Below, piece by piece: positions 1 to 7,514 of a stretch of 51,579 bases of DNA. The position numbers and the translations under genes are program-made. This stretch comes from GYS-P2D sp964414425 (lineage in GTDB: Bacteria > Bacteroidota > Bacteroidia > Chitinophagales > Saprospiraceae). The DNA lies in contig CAYPWL010000027.1 of assembly GCA_964414425.1 (NCBI GenBank), forward strand, positions 1 to 51,579, given 5' to 3'. Position 1 is the stretch's first letter; each line of letters opens with the position of its first letter. Below the pieces are notes generated by a model, which made no database searches, was not told the origin of the DNA, and saw only the letters and a program-made list of their open reading frames with translations.

Positions 1-1182
1 GTCGACTTCGCTCCAGGGGACACCTGTAATGACGGTGATCCTACCACCATGAATGATGTCATCGATACCAACTGTATTTGTGTTGGAGCTGATAGTGATC
101 AAGATGGTGATGGCGTGCCAGATGCCATCGACAATTGTCCTACTATGGCCAATCCTGATCAAGATGACTTTGATAGCGACGGTATGGGCGATATATGTGA
201 TGATGATGATGACAATGATGGTGTGCTGGATATGGTGGATTGCAATCCACTGGATGACAGCATCGACTTTGCCCCAGGCGATACCTGTGATGATGGCGAT
301 CCATGTACAACAGGAGATGTATATGACCAAGATTGTAATTGCTCTGGTACACTCGTAGATACTGACGGCGATGGCGTCTGTGATGCTGATGATCAGTGCC
401 CAGGTTTCGACGATATGCTTGACATAGATAGCGATGGCATACCAGATGATTGTGATAACTGTGACAATGATCTTGTAGGTACATCATGCGACGATGGTGA
501 TCCTTGCACAGTCGATGACACCTTTGACATGGACTGCAATTGTTTGGGCATGTTCTCTGATACAGATGGCGATGGAGTATGTGATGTAGATGATGTCTGT
601 GCCGGATCAGATGACAATATTGATGTAGATAATAATGGCATACCAGATGGATGCGAAAACTGTATAGTCGGTGACAGATGCGATGATGGTGACAACTGTA
701 CCATCGATGATACATTTGACCCGAGCTGCAACTGTATAGGAGTTAGGTTAGATTGTGATACTGGTGCTATCGTCCAGCAGACTTGTGATGATGGTAATTC
801 TAATACGATCAATGATATCGAGCTTATCGTTCAGTGTACTGGCGAAATCTGCGAACCCTGCGCTGGCGTACCTCAGATCATACAGGGAGACCTCTACTAC
901 GTCCCTAACGCTTTTAGTCCTAATGGTGATGGGATCAATGATCGTTATACCGTCACATTTAACCCGAGTGTAGTCAATGTTGAGCTTCTGAATATCTACG
1001 ACAGGTATGGAGGATTAATCTTTAGCCTCAACAATGTCGATCCAAGTCAGATGGGCTTAGGATGGGACGGTACATTTAATGGTCAAGAAGTCCCATCAGG
1101 CGTATACATCTATGCGCTTAGGGTAATCACAATCAATGGCACTACGGCTTCAGAACAAGGTGATCTCACCTTGATCAGATAA
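1..1182 (+). CDS. Partial Cys-rich thrombospondin type 3 repeat protein with type-B T9SS sorting domain
   Basis: The frame is open from base 1, so this is the 3' part of a larger gene; the ATG at 49 is internal. The visible ~393 residues alternate two modules. One is Asp-rich calcium-binding thrombospondin type 3 repeats (DxDxDGxxD patterns such as DTDGDGVCDADD). The other is a ~25-residue Cys-rich unit of the form GDTCDDGDPCT...DxxCNCxG, seen five times with decay. The last ~90 residues (from YVPNAFSPNGDGIND to the end) match the gliding-motility-associated C-terminal domain, the type-B signal of the type IX secretion system. By family knowledge the product is secreted across the outer membrane and held at the cell surface, probably as a Ca2+-stabilised adhesin or stalk. 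The exact role cannot be told from this fragment. Confidence 0.85.
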   Translation, partial: VDFAPGDTCNDGDPTTMNDVIDTNCICVGADSDQDGDGVPDAIDNCPTMANPDQDDFDSDGMGDICDDDDDNDGVLDMVDCNPLDDSIDFAPGDTCDDGDPCTTGDVYDQDCNCSGTLVDTDGDGVCDADDQCPGFDDMLDIDSDGIPDDCDNCDNDLVGTSCDDGDPCTVDDTFDMDCNCLGMFSDTDGDGVCDVDDVCAGSDDNIDVDNNGIPDGCENCIVGDRCDDGDNCTIDDTFDPSCNCIGVRLDCDTGAIVQQTCDDGNSNTINDIELIVQCTGEICEPCAGVPQIIQGDLYYVPNAFSPNGDGINDRYTVTFNPSVVNVELLNIYDRYGGLIFSLNNVDPSQMGLGWDGTFNGQEVPSGVYIYALRVITINGTTASEQGDLTLIR

Positions 1183-1267
1183 AGGAGCAAGTAACCATAG
1201 TAGTGATCTCACACTCGGTGACAAAGCTCGCTGAGGCTTCATAGCTATTATTCCTTTATGTAGTTTG

Positions 1268-1291
1268 TAGTTATAGTTATAGTTATAGTTA
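1268..1291. repeat. Four tandem copies of the hexamer TAGTTA
   Basis: TAGTTA occurs four times head to tail, ending 26 bases before the amidohydrolase start at 1318. The repeat sits where promoter or leader elements would be, so slippage could alter spacing. A regulatory role is inference only. Confidence 0.8.
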
Positions 1292-1317
1292 TCTTATACG
1301 TACAAAATGCAACATCT

Positions 1318-2667
1318 ATGACCAATAATACACTTAGCTCGTTGATCTCAATACTACTCCTACTTGTTATCTCGGTAGACGGTATTGCGCAGAAGAAGGC
1401 ACTCGTCGGTGGCACATTGATAGATGGATTTGGTGGTACACCGATCCAAAATAGTGTCATCATCATCGAAGATGATCAGATAGTCGCCGTCGGGCATCAG
1501 GGCAACTTGTCAGTACCAGATGATACAGAAGTTATTTCTACCGAAGGTATGTCAGTCCTGCCTGGCTTATGGGACATGCATGTTCATCTGATGATCAATG
1601 GTCATAGCAATTATGCTTATTGGGATAGCACCTATCTCAATGACTTAGCCGATATCATCATGCCAGCCTCTGCCCATCAACTCTTACAAGCGGGTATCAC
1701 AAGCGCAAGAGATCTCGGTGCCCCGCTGGAGGCAAGTCTGCGAGTGAGGGATCGGATCAATATGGGTGAGATACCAGGCCCAACGATGTATATGTCAGGG
1801 CCATTCATCCAGCATCAGCCCTATCCCGGCACTGAAGCATTTAGATGGGGCGTCAGCAGTCCACAAGATGCCCGCAACAAAGTACGTAAGCTGGCAGAGT
1901 CAGGAGTTGACTGCATCAAGCTCATAGATCAGGACCAGATGACCATGGATGAAGTTCAAGCGGTAGTAGACGAAGCACACAAACAAGGGTTAAAAGTTGT
2001 TGCTCATAGCCATCGACCTGAGGAAATCCGCCGTGGACTGGCAGCTGGTATAGACTGCTTCGAGCATACCGGTCTGGCCTCAGCACCCGAGTATCCTGAA
2101 GATGTTATGACAGCCATTAAGGAGCGTACGGCACAGATGAATCTCGGACCACTATACTGGACACCTACAGTAGAAGGACTCTATAACTACGAGTACACCA
2201 GAGATAACCCCGAAGCGCTTGACAATGACTGCTGGCACTTGGACTTACCCGAGGACATCATCGCAGATATAGAAGCCTCCATTCAGTATCCTGGACGCCT
2301 ACCCTACTTTCAACTCACGCCCAGCCGTAAGCCCACACTCGAACGTAAGGTCAAGCAACTTATAGACGCTGGTGTCGTACTTATGATCGGTACGGACAGC
2401 GGTATCCCGATGAAGTTTCATTGTCAATCTACCTGGCACGAACTCGATGTATGGGTCAACGAGTTTGATATTGATGCTATGTATGCGATCAAAGCAGCGA
2501 CCTACTGGCCAGCGAAATCCCTCGGCGTTGATGATCGATATGGCACTATATCTGAAGGTAAGTATGCAGACATTATCGCCGTAAAAGGCGATGTGCTAAG
2601 ATGGATCTCACTGTTGTCTGACGTTGACTTAGTCATGAAGCATGGTCAACTCATCAAAAACAAATAA
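1318..2667 (+). CDS. Exported metal-dependent amidohydrolase (imidazolonepropionase-like)
   Basis: The 449-aa product begins with a hydrophobic signal peptide (residues ~8-25, ending GIAQ). It shows the amidohydrolase-superfamily metal site: HxH at H88/H90 after the LPGLWDMH turn, K201 (likely carboxylated Lys), H230, H250 and D360 in GTDSG. These fit a binuclear TIM-barrel hydrolase of the imidazolonepropionase/Xaa-Pro-type group common in Bacteroidota. The substrate (dipeptide, lactam or similar C-N bond) is not predictable. The export signal suggests a periplasmic enzyme. The DUF1338 gene starts three bases after its stop codon, so the two are almost surely co-transcribed. Confidence 0.85.
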   Translation: MTNNTLSSLISILLLLVISVDGIAQKKALVGGTLIDGFGGTPIQNSVIIIEDDQIVAVGHQGNLSVPDDTEVISTEGMSVLPGLWDMHVHLMINGHSNYAYWDSTYLNDLADIIMPASAHQLLQAGITSARDLGAPLEASLRVRDRINMGEIPGPTMYMSGPFIQHQPYPGTEAFRWGVSSPQDARNKVRKLAESGVDCIKLIDQDQMTMDEVQAVVDEAHKQGLKVVAHSHRPEEIRRGLAAGIDCFEHTGLASAPEYPEDVMTAIKERTAQMNLGPLYWTPTVEGLYNYEYTRDNPEALDNDCWHLDLPEDIIADIEASIQYPGRLPYFQLTPSRKPTLERKVKQLIDAGVVLMIGTDSGIPMKFHCQSTWHELDVWVNEFDIDAMYAIKAATYWPAKSLGVDDRYGTISEGKYADIIAVKGDVLRWISLLSDVDLVMKHGQLIKNK

Positions 2668-2670
2668 GCT

Positions 2671-3576
2671 ATGAAGCTCACAAGTAATAAGCCCTTGGAT
2701 AAGATATTTGGTGCACTGTTCATGCCCTATGCCGAGCGAGTGCCCGACGTCAAGAAGATCACGGCTGCTATGGTCGATAGAGGTATGGTAACCGATCAAA
2801 GCGAGATCATTAATGACCATGTCGCCTTTAGGACGCTCGGTGTCCCTCATCTTGGGCTACAATCTTTTGAAAAGATATTTCTGCATTACGGTTATGAGAA
2901 GCGTGATCACTACTTCTTTGAGAAGAAGAGACTTGATGCATACTGGTACGCTCCCCCTGAGCCTCATTATCCCAGAGCCTTCATCAGTGAGCTCAGGGTT
3001 CAGGATTTATCCATTCAAGCACAGGACATCATCCAAAAGTATATTGCTGACATCGATCACGACCCAGTAGATGATCTGGATTTAGATGATCCTGTAGCTG
3101 TGGGCGATTTCTTCCACAAGCCGTTATGGGATCTCGTCAGCCACCAAGACTACTCAGCCCTCCTCCAGGAGAGTGAGTATGCCGCTTGGGTGATCTACAA
3201 TCGATACTACCTCAATCACTATACGATCAGCGTACATGATTTACCCGATGGCTATAATAAACTGGAGACCTTTAATGGATTCCTCAGAGAGATCGGCGTT
3301 AAACTTAATGATAGCGGTGGCGAGATTAAGACCAGCCCTGACGGATTGCTGAGACAGACGAGCTCTGTGGCTGGTAAAGTATTAGCGCAGTTTAGTGATG
3401 GTAAGGAGCAAGAGATCGCAGGAAGCTATGTAGAGTTCGCTGAGCGAGGAGTATTGCCACAATTTCAAGACTTAGATAGCCCACTGATCAAGCATATGCA
3501 TCGCCGAGATGGATTTGCTACGGGTAATGCCGATAAGATCTTTGAGAGCACCTATACGACTCAGACGGATCGATAG
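2671..3576 (+). CDS. DUF1338 protein, 2-oxoadipate dioxygenase/decarboxylase-like
   Basis: The 301-aa product matches the DUF1338 (HglS/YdcJ) family, which belongs to the VOC superfamily. Characterised members are Fe(II) enzymes that convert 2-oxoadipate to 2-hydroxyglutarate in D-lysine breakdown. Likely metal ligands are H50 (in DHVAFRT), H183 (in LNHYTIS) and E255 (in SYVEFAERG). R54, four residues after the first His, sits where family members keep a substrate-binding Arg. There is no signal peptide, so it is cytoplasmic, unlike its exported operon partner just upstream. The family call is firm; the exact 2-oxo acid substrate in this organism is inferred, because no other lysine-catabolic gene is nearby. 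Confidence 0.85.
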   Translation: MKLTSNKPLDKIFGALFMPYAERVPDVKKITAAMVDRGMVTDQSEIINDHVAFRTLGVPHLGLQSFEKIFLHYGYEKRDHYFFEKKRLDAYWYAPPEPHYPRAFISELRVQDLSIQAQDIIQKYIADIDHDPVDDLDLDDPVAVGDFFHKPLWDLVSHQDYSALLQESEYAAWVIYNRYYLNHYTISVHDLPDGYNKLETFNGFLREIGVKLNDSGGEIKTSPDGLLRQTSSVAGKVLAQFSDGKEQEIAGSYVEFAERGVLPQFQDLDSPLIKHMHRRDGFATGNADKIFESTYTTQTDR

Positions 3577-3589
3577 AGATTGAATCGAC

Positions 3590-3757
3590 AAGGGTACGGG
3601 AATCCTTCGCCTCAAATCAGCAAACATACTGCTGAAGGTGTCCTCACCTCTCAGCGACTCTTCAAAAACTCGGCAAGGGTACAGGAACCCTTCGCCTCAA
3701 TCAACAGTCATTCTGCTCAAGTTCCCCTCACCTCTCAGCAACTCAGAACATTCAGGG
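3590..3757. repeat. Two tandem copies of an ~85-bp intergenic repeat
   Basis: Unit 1 (3590-3674) and unit 2 (from 3675) both run from AAGGGTACRGGAAYCCTTCG through CCTCACCTCTCAGCRACTC, with divergence in the middle, at a period of 85 bases. Short open frames here are not convincing genes. The array lies between two convergent genes and just before the terminator hairpin. Confidence 0.75.
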
Positions 3758-3763
3758 CATAAA

Positions 3764-3796
3764 AAAAGGATGATATCAATGATATCACCCTTTTCA
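3764..3796. terminator. Bidirectional terminator hairpin
   Basis: AAAAGG, then TGATATCA, then a second TGATATCA, then CCTTTT form a strong hairpin with an A-run on the left and a T-run on the right. It would serve both the plus-strand DUF1338 operon and the minus-strand gene ending at 3818. Confidence 0.75.
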
Positions 3797-3817
3797 ATTT
3801 ATATTGTTAAGTCTGTC

Positions 3818-4588
3818 TTACTTCTGCTTGATTGCGATCAAAGAAGTCTGTCGGATATATACTAATCCAACTGTCAACATAAGAAATGACATCAGAATTA
3901 ATCCCCACTCTCCAAGAGTTGGAATAGGCGACACTTCTGGCTCAGGAATAGGCGCTGATATTGCACTAACATTGTCGAGAGCTATAGCAGTGGGTACACC
4001 TCCTGTAGAACTACTGATAAAACCATATTGAAGAACAAATCCGTCCCATGCTGGATCAATTAGCACATCAATAGATTGAGTTGCGAACGCTGCTGACGTT
4101 CCAACTGGTATTTGTTGATCAACTAATAACATTGAGAAATCTGGTGTAAACACACGAACAAACGCATTGTAAGAAATCAATTCAGGACTACTGAAGTCTG
4201 CGTTTATATTTCTNNNNNNNNNNNNNNNNNNNNNNNNNNNNNNNNNNNNNNNNNNNNNNNNNNNNNNNNNNNNNNNNNNNNNNNNNNNNNNNNNNNNNNN
4301 NNNNNNNNNNNNNAAAATTTCCATGAATTGATTGGTTCCATCGGTCCCTATATTAGAGAAAGCACCAGTCGCATGCGGTGCAGGGAAAGCAAAGAAGTTG
4401 AACAGAAATCCACCGAAAGGATCAAATACCTCGCCTCCTACGAGCCAAGGAGTACCTGCATCCCCAGTTGGTCCAGCTGGAATCGCATAAGATTCGAAAT
4501 CATCAGTTATCATTATCTGACCTTGAATTGAAGTTAGAGCAGTTAACGATAGTACGATACTTAACACTCCGGGTAATATGTTTTTCAT
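3818..4588 (-). CDS. Exported protein with IPTL-CTERM sorting signal (interrupted by gap)
   Basis: I take the ATG at 4588 because it directly opens a signal peptide (MKNILPGVLS... SIQGQ); the ATG at 4612 would add eight polar residues. The C-terminus carries PIPTLGEWGLI followed by a hydrophobic helix and a short basic tail, the IPTL-CTERM tripartite signal that family databases pair with exosortase H (XrtH). The middle is hidden by the 100-N gap at 4214-4313, though the frame agrees on both sides. The visible body (ITDDFESYAIP...; a later LDNVSAI) resembles the jelly-roll PEP/IPTL-type extracellular proteins. Predicted fate: exported, processed at the C-terminal motif and surface-attached. 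Function is otherwise unknown. No exosortase gene lies in the window. Confidence 0.8.
   Translation of the reverse strand: MKNILPGVLSIVLSLTALTSIQGQIMITDDFESYAIPAGPTGDAGTPWLVGGEVFDPFGGFLFNFFAFPAPHATGAFSNIGTDGTNQFMEIXXXXXXXXXXXXXXXXXXXXXXXXXXXXXXXXXXRNINADFSSPELISYNAFVRVFTPDFSMLLVDQQIPVGTSAAFATQSIDVLIDPAWDGFVLQYGFISSSTGGVPTAIALDNVSAISAPIPEPEVSPIPTLGEWGLILMSFLMLTVGLVYIRQTSLIAIKQK
4214..4313. other. Assembly gap (100 N)
   Basis: Exactly 100 N, the usual placeholder for a scaffold gap of unknown size. It removes the central part of the IPTL-CTERM protein. Confidence 0.95.
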
Positions 4589-4756
4589 AACAGTTTGTGA
4601 TTGAATGAGCAAATTAATTAGAATAATGAATATTCACGATGGATAAATGATTTTTTATATATAAAAATTAAATATATGTGTTAAAATACTCATGTAACTC
4701 TATATTTCACTGAGCTAACCAATGTTTCACCTTCAATTACCTATTACCCTAAAAAT

Positions 4757-4793
4757 AAAAATGCCACCCAACATAAGCGCTGAATGGCATTTG
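4757..4793 (-). terminator. Intrinsic terminator of the DUF1080-MFS operon
   Basis: Inverted arms AAAATGCCA (4758-4766) and TGGCATTT (4785-4792) flank an 18-base loop. Read on the minus strand the stem is followed by a T-rich run (complement of AAAAATAAAA), 27 bases after the MFS stop codon. Confidence 0.7.
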
Positions 4794-4819
4794 TGAAATC
4801 ATCACTCTTATAGACCGCT

Positions 4820-6043
4820 CTAATGTGCCATCGTCACATCTCCAGTCTTATTTTTTTGCCAGAAATACAAGATTAAAAAACCAATAATCAATATCGCCGG
4901 GATCATAGCTATATTCTGAAGGGTGGCTTGGCCTGCCATCAACTCTAACTCATCTCCCGTAAAACCCTCTAATGCCTTCGCCTCTCTATTACCATCCATC
5001 CAGCGACCTATGATCGGCTGGAAGATAGATAGTCCTAACATCCCCATACCTCCTACGACGGACATGCCCAGAGCTCCCGTCTCAGGTAGATATACCGCAA
5101 CGAATGAAATCATGTTAGGCCAGAAGTAGCAGACTCCTATAGCGAATAATATGGCTGATACATAGACCATTCCTCCGGTGGCACTGCTCATCAGGAAGAT
5201 ACCAATGGCCGAAATCACCGCAGAAGCAAGTAGTACCCCAGCAATATTAAATTGCTTAATTACAGGTCCTGCAAAAAATCTCCCTGCGGCCATCAATCCC
5301 GTAACTAATGCAAGTATGACTAAAGGTTGTGCGCCAGCATTGGCAAGGATACGTTCTACCCATGATTGTGTCCCTAACTCAGTCGTAGCCGTCAATGCCA
5401 TGATCAACATCATCAGCCAAAATATCGGCGTCGTCAATATCGCCTTAAAGTTGTCACTTGTATTAGTCTCCAATGAACGTCCTGTCTCTGGAAACTTCTG
5501 TCCCATAAACATGAATAAGTAGATGACTGCTGGTAAATACATAACCGCCAGCTTAGCCTGCCACCCTAATCCCAAATTAGTGAATAGCAGGGCTATCAAT
5601 GATCCGATAGCGATCCCTGCTGGAAACCACACGTGAAAACGGTTCAGCATCTTAGCCTTCTGGGTATCATACATATCAGCTATCATCGGATTATAAGCCG
5701 CCTCTACAATACCATTACCAAAACTGATAAAAAACGTACTTAAGAAGAGCGTCAGGAAACTGCCTGACAGTATAGAGAACGTGATACCCATGATATGTGC
5801 GGCAAAGGCAATATAACCTAGCTTTTTAGGTCCAAGGGTATTATATAAGGGGCCCCCAATCAACGTGGCAATCGGGAATCCAAATATTCCCATAAAGTTT
5901 ATCCACCCAAGTTGGGTATCGGAGATCTGCAGATCAATCGCTAAGTCATTCATAATACCTGCCCTTAGCCCAAATGCCAATGAGGTAGTCAGTAGTGCAA
6001 AGCAGCTCGCTACAAATAGCCTCGACTTATTTATTCCTTCCAT
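4820..6043 (-). CDS. MFS transporter, sugar-type
   Basis: The 407-aa product has about twelve hydrophobic segments spread over its length. It shows an MFS loop 2-3 signature-like stretch (GGPLYNTLGPKKLG, residues ~62-76) and the helix 4-5 region NGIVEAAYNPMIADM. These features resemble the fucose/glucose-proton symporter-type carriers of Bacteroidota that sit beside sugar-modifying enzymes. It begins 19 bases after the DUF1080 lipoprotein gene on the same strand and shares its terminator, so the pair probably imports the product of that enzyme or a related sugar. Substrate is inference. Confidence 0.8.
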   Translation of the reverse strand: MEGINKSRLFVASCFALLTTSLAFGLRAGIMNDLAIDLQISDTQLGWINFMGIFGFPIATLIGGPLYNTLGPKKLGYIAFAAHIMGITFSILSGSFLTLFLSTFFISFGNGIVEAAYNPMIADMYDTQKAKMLNRFHVWFPAGIAIGSLIALLFTNLGLGWQAKLAVMYLPAVIYLFMFMGQKFPETGRSLETNTSDNFKAILTTPIFWLMMLIMALTATTELGTQSWVERILANAGAQPLVILALVTGLMAAGRFFAGPVIKQFNIAGVLLASAVISAIGIFLMSSATGGMVYVSAILFAIGVCYFWPNMISFVAVYLPETGALGMSVVGGMGMLGLSIFQPIIGRWMDGNREAKALEGFTGDELELMAGQATLQNIAMIPAILIIGFLILYFWQKNKTGDVTMAH

Positions 6044-6062
6044 AGTAATAGCTTATTGTGAT

Positions 6063-6824
6063 TTATAAATTCTTGATTTTTATGTTTTTGAACCACACTC
6101 GGTCGGTGTGATCTTGCAGTACGATCTTGCCGCTGGTAAACTTCCCAAAGTCTGGCATCTCTACAAACTTGCTACCTGCGACCATAGCGTCCCATTCGGC
6201 CGTGTGCATTGTGAAGCTGACCACTTTTACATCATTTTGCCAAAACTCATAATCCCCCTCATTGGAGATGATCTTGATGCTATTCCATTCGCCAGCAGGC
6301 TTGACAGTTACGGTGCTGCACTCAATCAGATCATATAAGTCTCCTGCACGATGCTTATCAATCTTGCCATCAGGATGACATGTAGCATCTAAGATCTGCA
6401 TCTCAGGGCCTGTCAGCCATGGATGATCATAATCCGCTCCCTCTTGGACGTTATACATGATCCCACTATTGCCACAGTCTTGTATGCGCCAGTCCAACTT
6501 CAACTCGAAGTTTTCATAAGAACGGTTGCTGGTGAGATCTCCGCCATCGCCGTGATCAGGATTAAAATGTATCGTATTATCATCGATCACCCAGTTCCTA
6601 TTGAGACTATCCGTATTGTACTTGTGCCAGTGATCTGAGATGGATGCCCCATCGAAGAGCAAGGTCCAACCTGCATCACGCTCAGTCGTACTGAGCACAT
6701 TGTCCTGTAAAATCTTTTTTGCCGAGTGGATATCCGAATCCGAAGACCCTGCCTTCTTAGCGGGCTGGCAGGATATGAGGCACCCCCATATGATAAGGAC
6801 CACCCAGGATAGTTTGTTTTTCAT
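6063..6824 (-). CDS. DUF1080 lipoprotein, 3-keto-disaccharide hydrolase family
   Basis: The 253-aa product opens with a lipoprotein signal peptide and lipobox LISC (lipid-anchored Cys19). It then carries one DUF1080 (PF06439) concanavalin-like domain from GWTLLFDG (~residue 57) to VWFKNIKIKNL at the end. Family markers are LFDG, the SNRSYENFELKLDWR strand, GNSGIMYN, GPEMQILD and the closing IVLQDH. Characterised relatives hydrolyse 3-keto-glycosides, or bind sugars, in the periplasm. It is the first gene of a two-gene operon with the MFS carrier. No glucose-3-dehydrogenase-type oxidoreductase is present beside it, so the pathway is incomplete here. Confidence 0.85.
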   Translation of the reverse strand: MKNKLSWVVLIIWGCLISCQPAKKAGSSDSDIHSAKKILQDNVLSTTERDAGWTLLFDGASISDHWHKYNTDSLNRNWVIDDNTIHFNPDHGDGGDLTSNRSYENFELKLDWRIQDCGNSGIMYNVQEGADYDHPWLTGPEMQILDATCHPDGKIDKHRAGDLYDLIECSTVTVKPAGEWNSIKIISNEGDYEFWQNDVKVVSFTMHTAEWDAMVAGSKFVEMPDFGKFTSGKIVLQDHTDRVWFKNIKIKNL

Positions 6825-6958
6825 ACGATTCGGTCTATTCGAAGGTCAATATAGTAAAGACTCACATAGTTTAGATCAGGTCTTAAGTCGATTTTTATCT
6901 GCTTCTGAGAGTTTGGTCATTCTTGAGAACTTAATTTTATGAAAAAATATCTCGGCTC

Positions 6959-7504
6959 ATGAGCTTATTGCTACTATTTAAGGCATTGCACATCGTTGGC
7001 TTCACGGCATGGTTCGGAGGGCTTTTTTATCTCGTGAGGGTATTAGTCTACAAGCGTGAAGCGTATGATAAGCCGCAACCTGAGCAATCTATACTCTTAG
7101 CCCAGTATAAGATTATGTCCGATCGAGTCTATCGCATCATCTGTAATCCAGGGATGATGTTGACTTGGACATTTGGACTCACGCTGCTCTATCTGCATGG
7201 TTGGGACTGGTTTAAGGCCAACACCTGGATGCATGTTAAGCTACTATTACTCATAGGACTTACGCTCTATCATCTGTATTGTAAGAAACTCATCAGGCAA
7301 CTCAATAGCGGAAACGTGACGATCTCTTCATTTCAGTTTCGTCTACTCAACGAAGTTCCGACGCTGTTCCTACTTTCTATTGTGCTCTTGGCGGTATTTC
7401 GCAACACCCTGCATTTTGGCTTGGCATTCATTGGAGTTTTACTTTTTGGCGTAATTTTATTCTTGATTGCACGACTGTATAAGAAACAGCGACACAAGAC
7501 ATAA
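6959..7504 (+). CDS. hemJ: HemJ-like protoporphyrinogen IX oxidase / CopD-family membrane protein
   Basis: The 181-aa membrane protein has four to five hydrophobic helices. HemJ-family residues are visible: H11 in the first helix (KALHIVGFTAWFGG) and K94 (WMHVKLLLL), with the later RLLNEVPT motif at 128-135. HemJ oxidises protoporphyrinogen IX to protoporphyrin IX in heme synthesis at the inner membrane and is common in bacteria lacking HemG/HemY. It lies ten bases before the SRPBCC gene on the same strand. The alternative is a related CopD-domain protein. Confidence 0.75.
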   Translation: MSLLLLFKALHIVGFTAWFGGLFYLVRVLVYKREAYDKPQPEQSILLAQYKIMSDRVYRIICNPGMMLTWTFGLTLLYLHGWDWFKANTWMHVKLLLLIGLTLYHLYCKKLIRQLNSGNVTISSFQFRLLNEVPTLFLLSIVLLAVFRNTLHFGLAFIGVLLFGVILFLIARLYKKQRHKT

Positions 7505-7514
7505 CTAACTTGAT

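Noticed and set aside
1..800. Regularly spaced repeats as a CRISPR array
   Set aside because: The repeats are in-frame protein modules with variable length and no constant short repeat/spacer pattern.
143..812. Long antisense open frames (190 and 139 codons) opposite the thrombospondin-repeat gene
   Set aside because: They arise from the repetitive GAT/GAC-rich codons of the plus-strand gene and give His/Tyr- or Ser-rich sequences without domain character.
3580..3865. Short frames in the tandem repeat
   Set aside because: They follow the 85-bp repeat, show no coding bias and run into the terminator.
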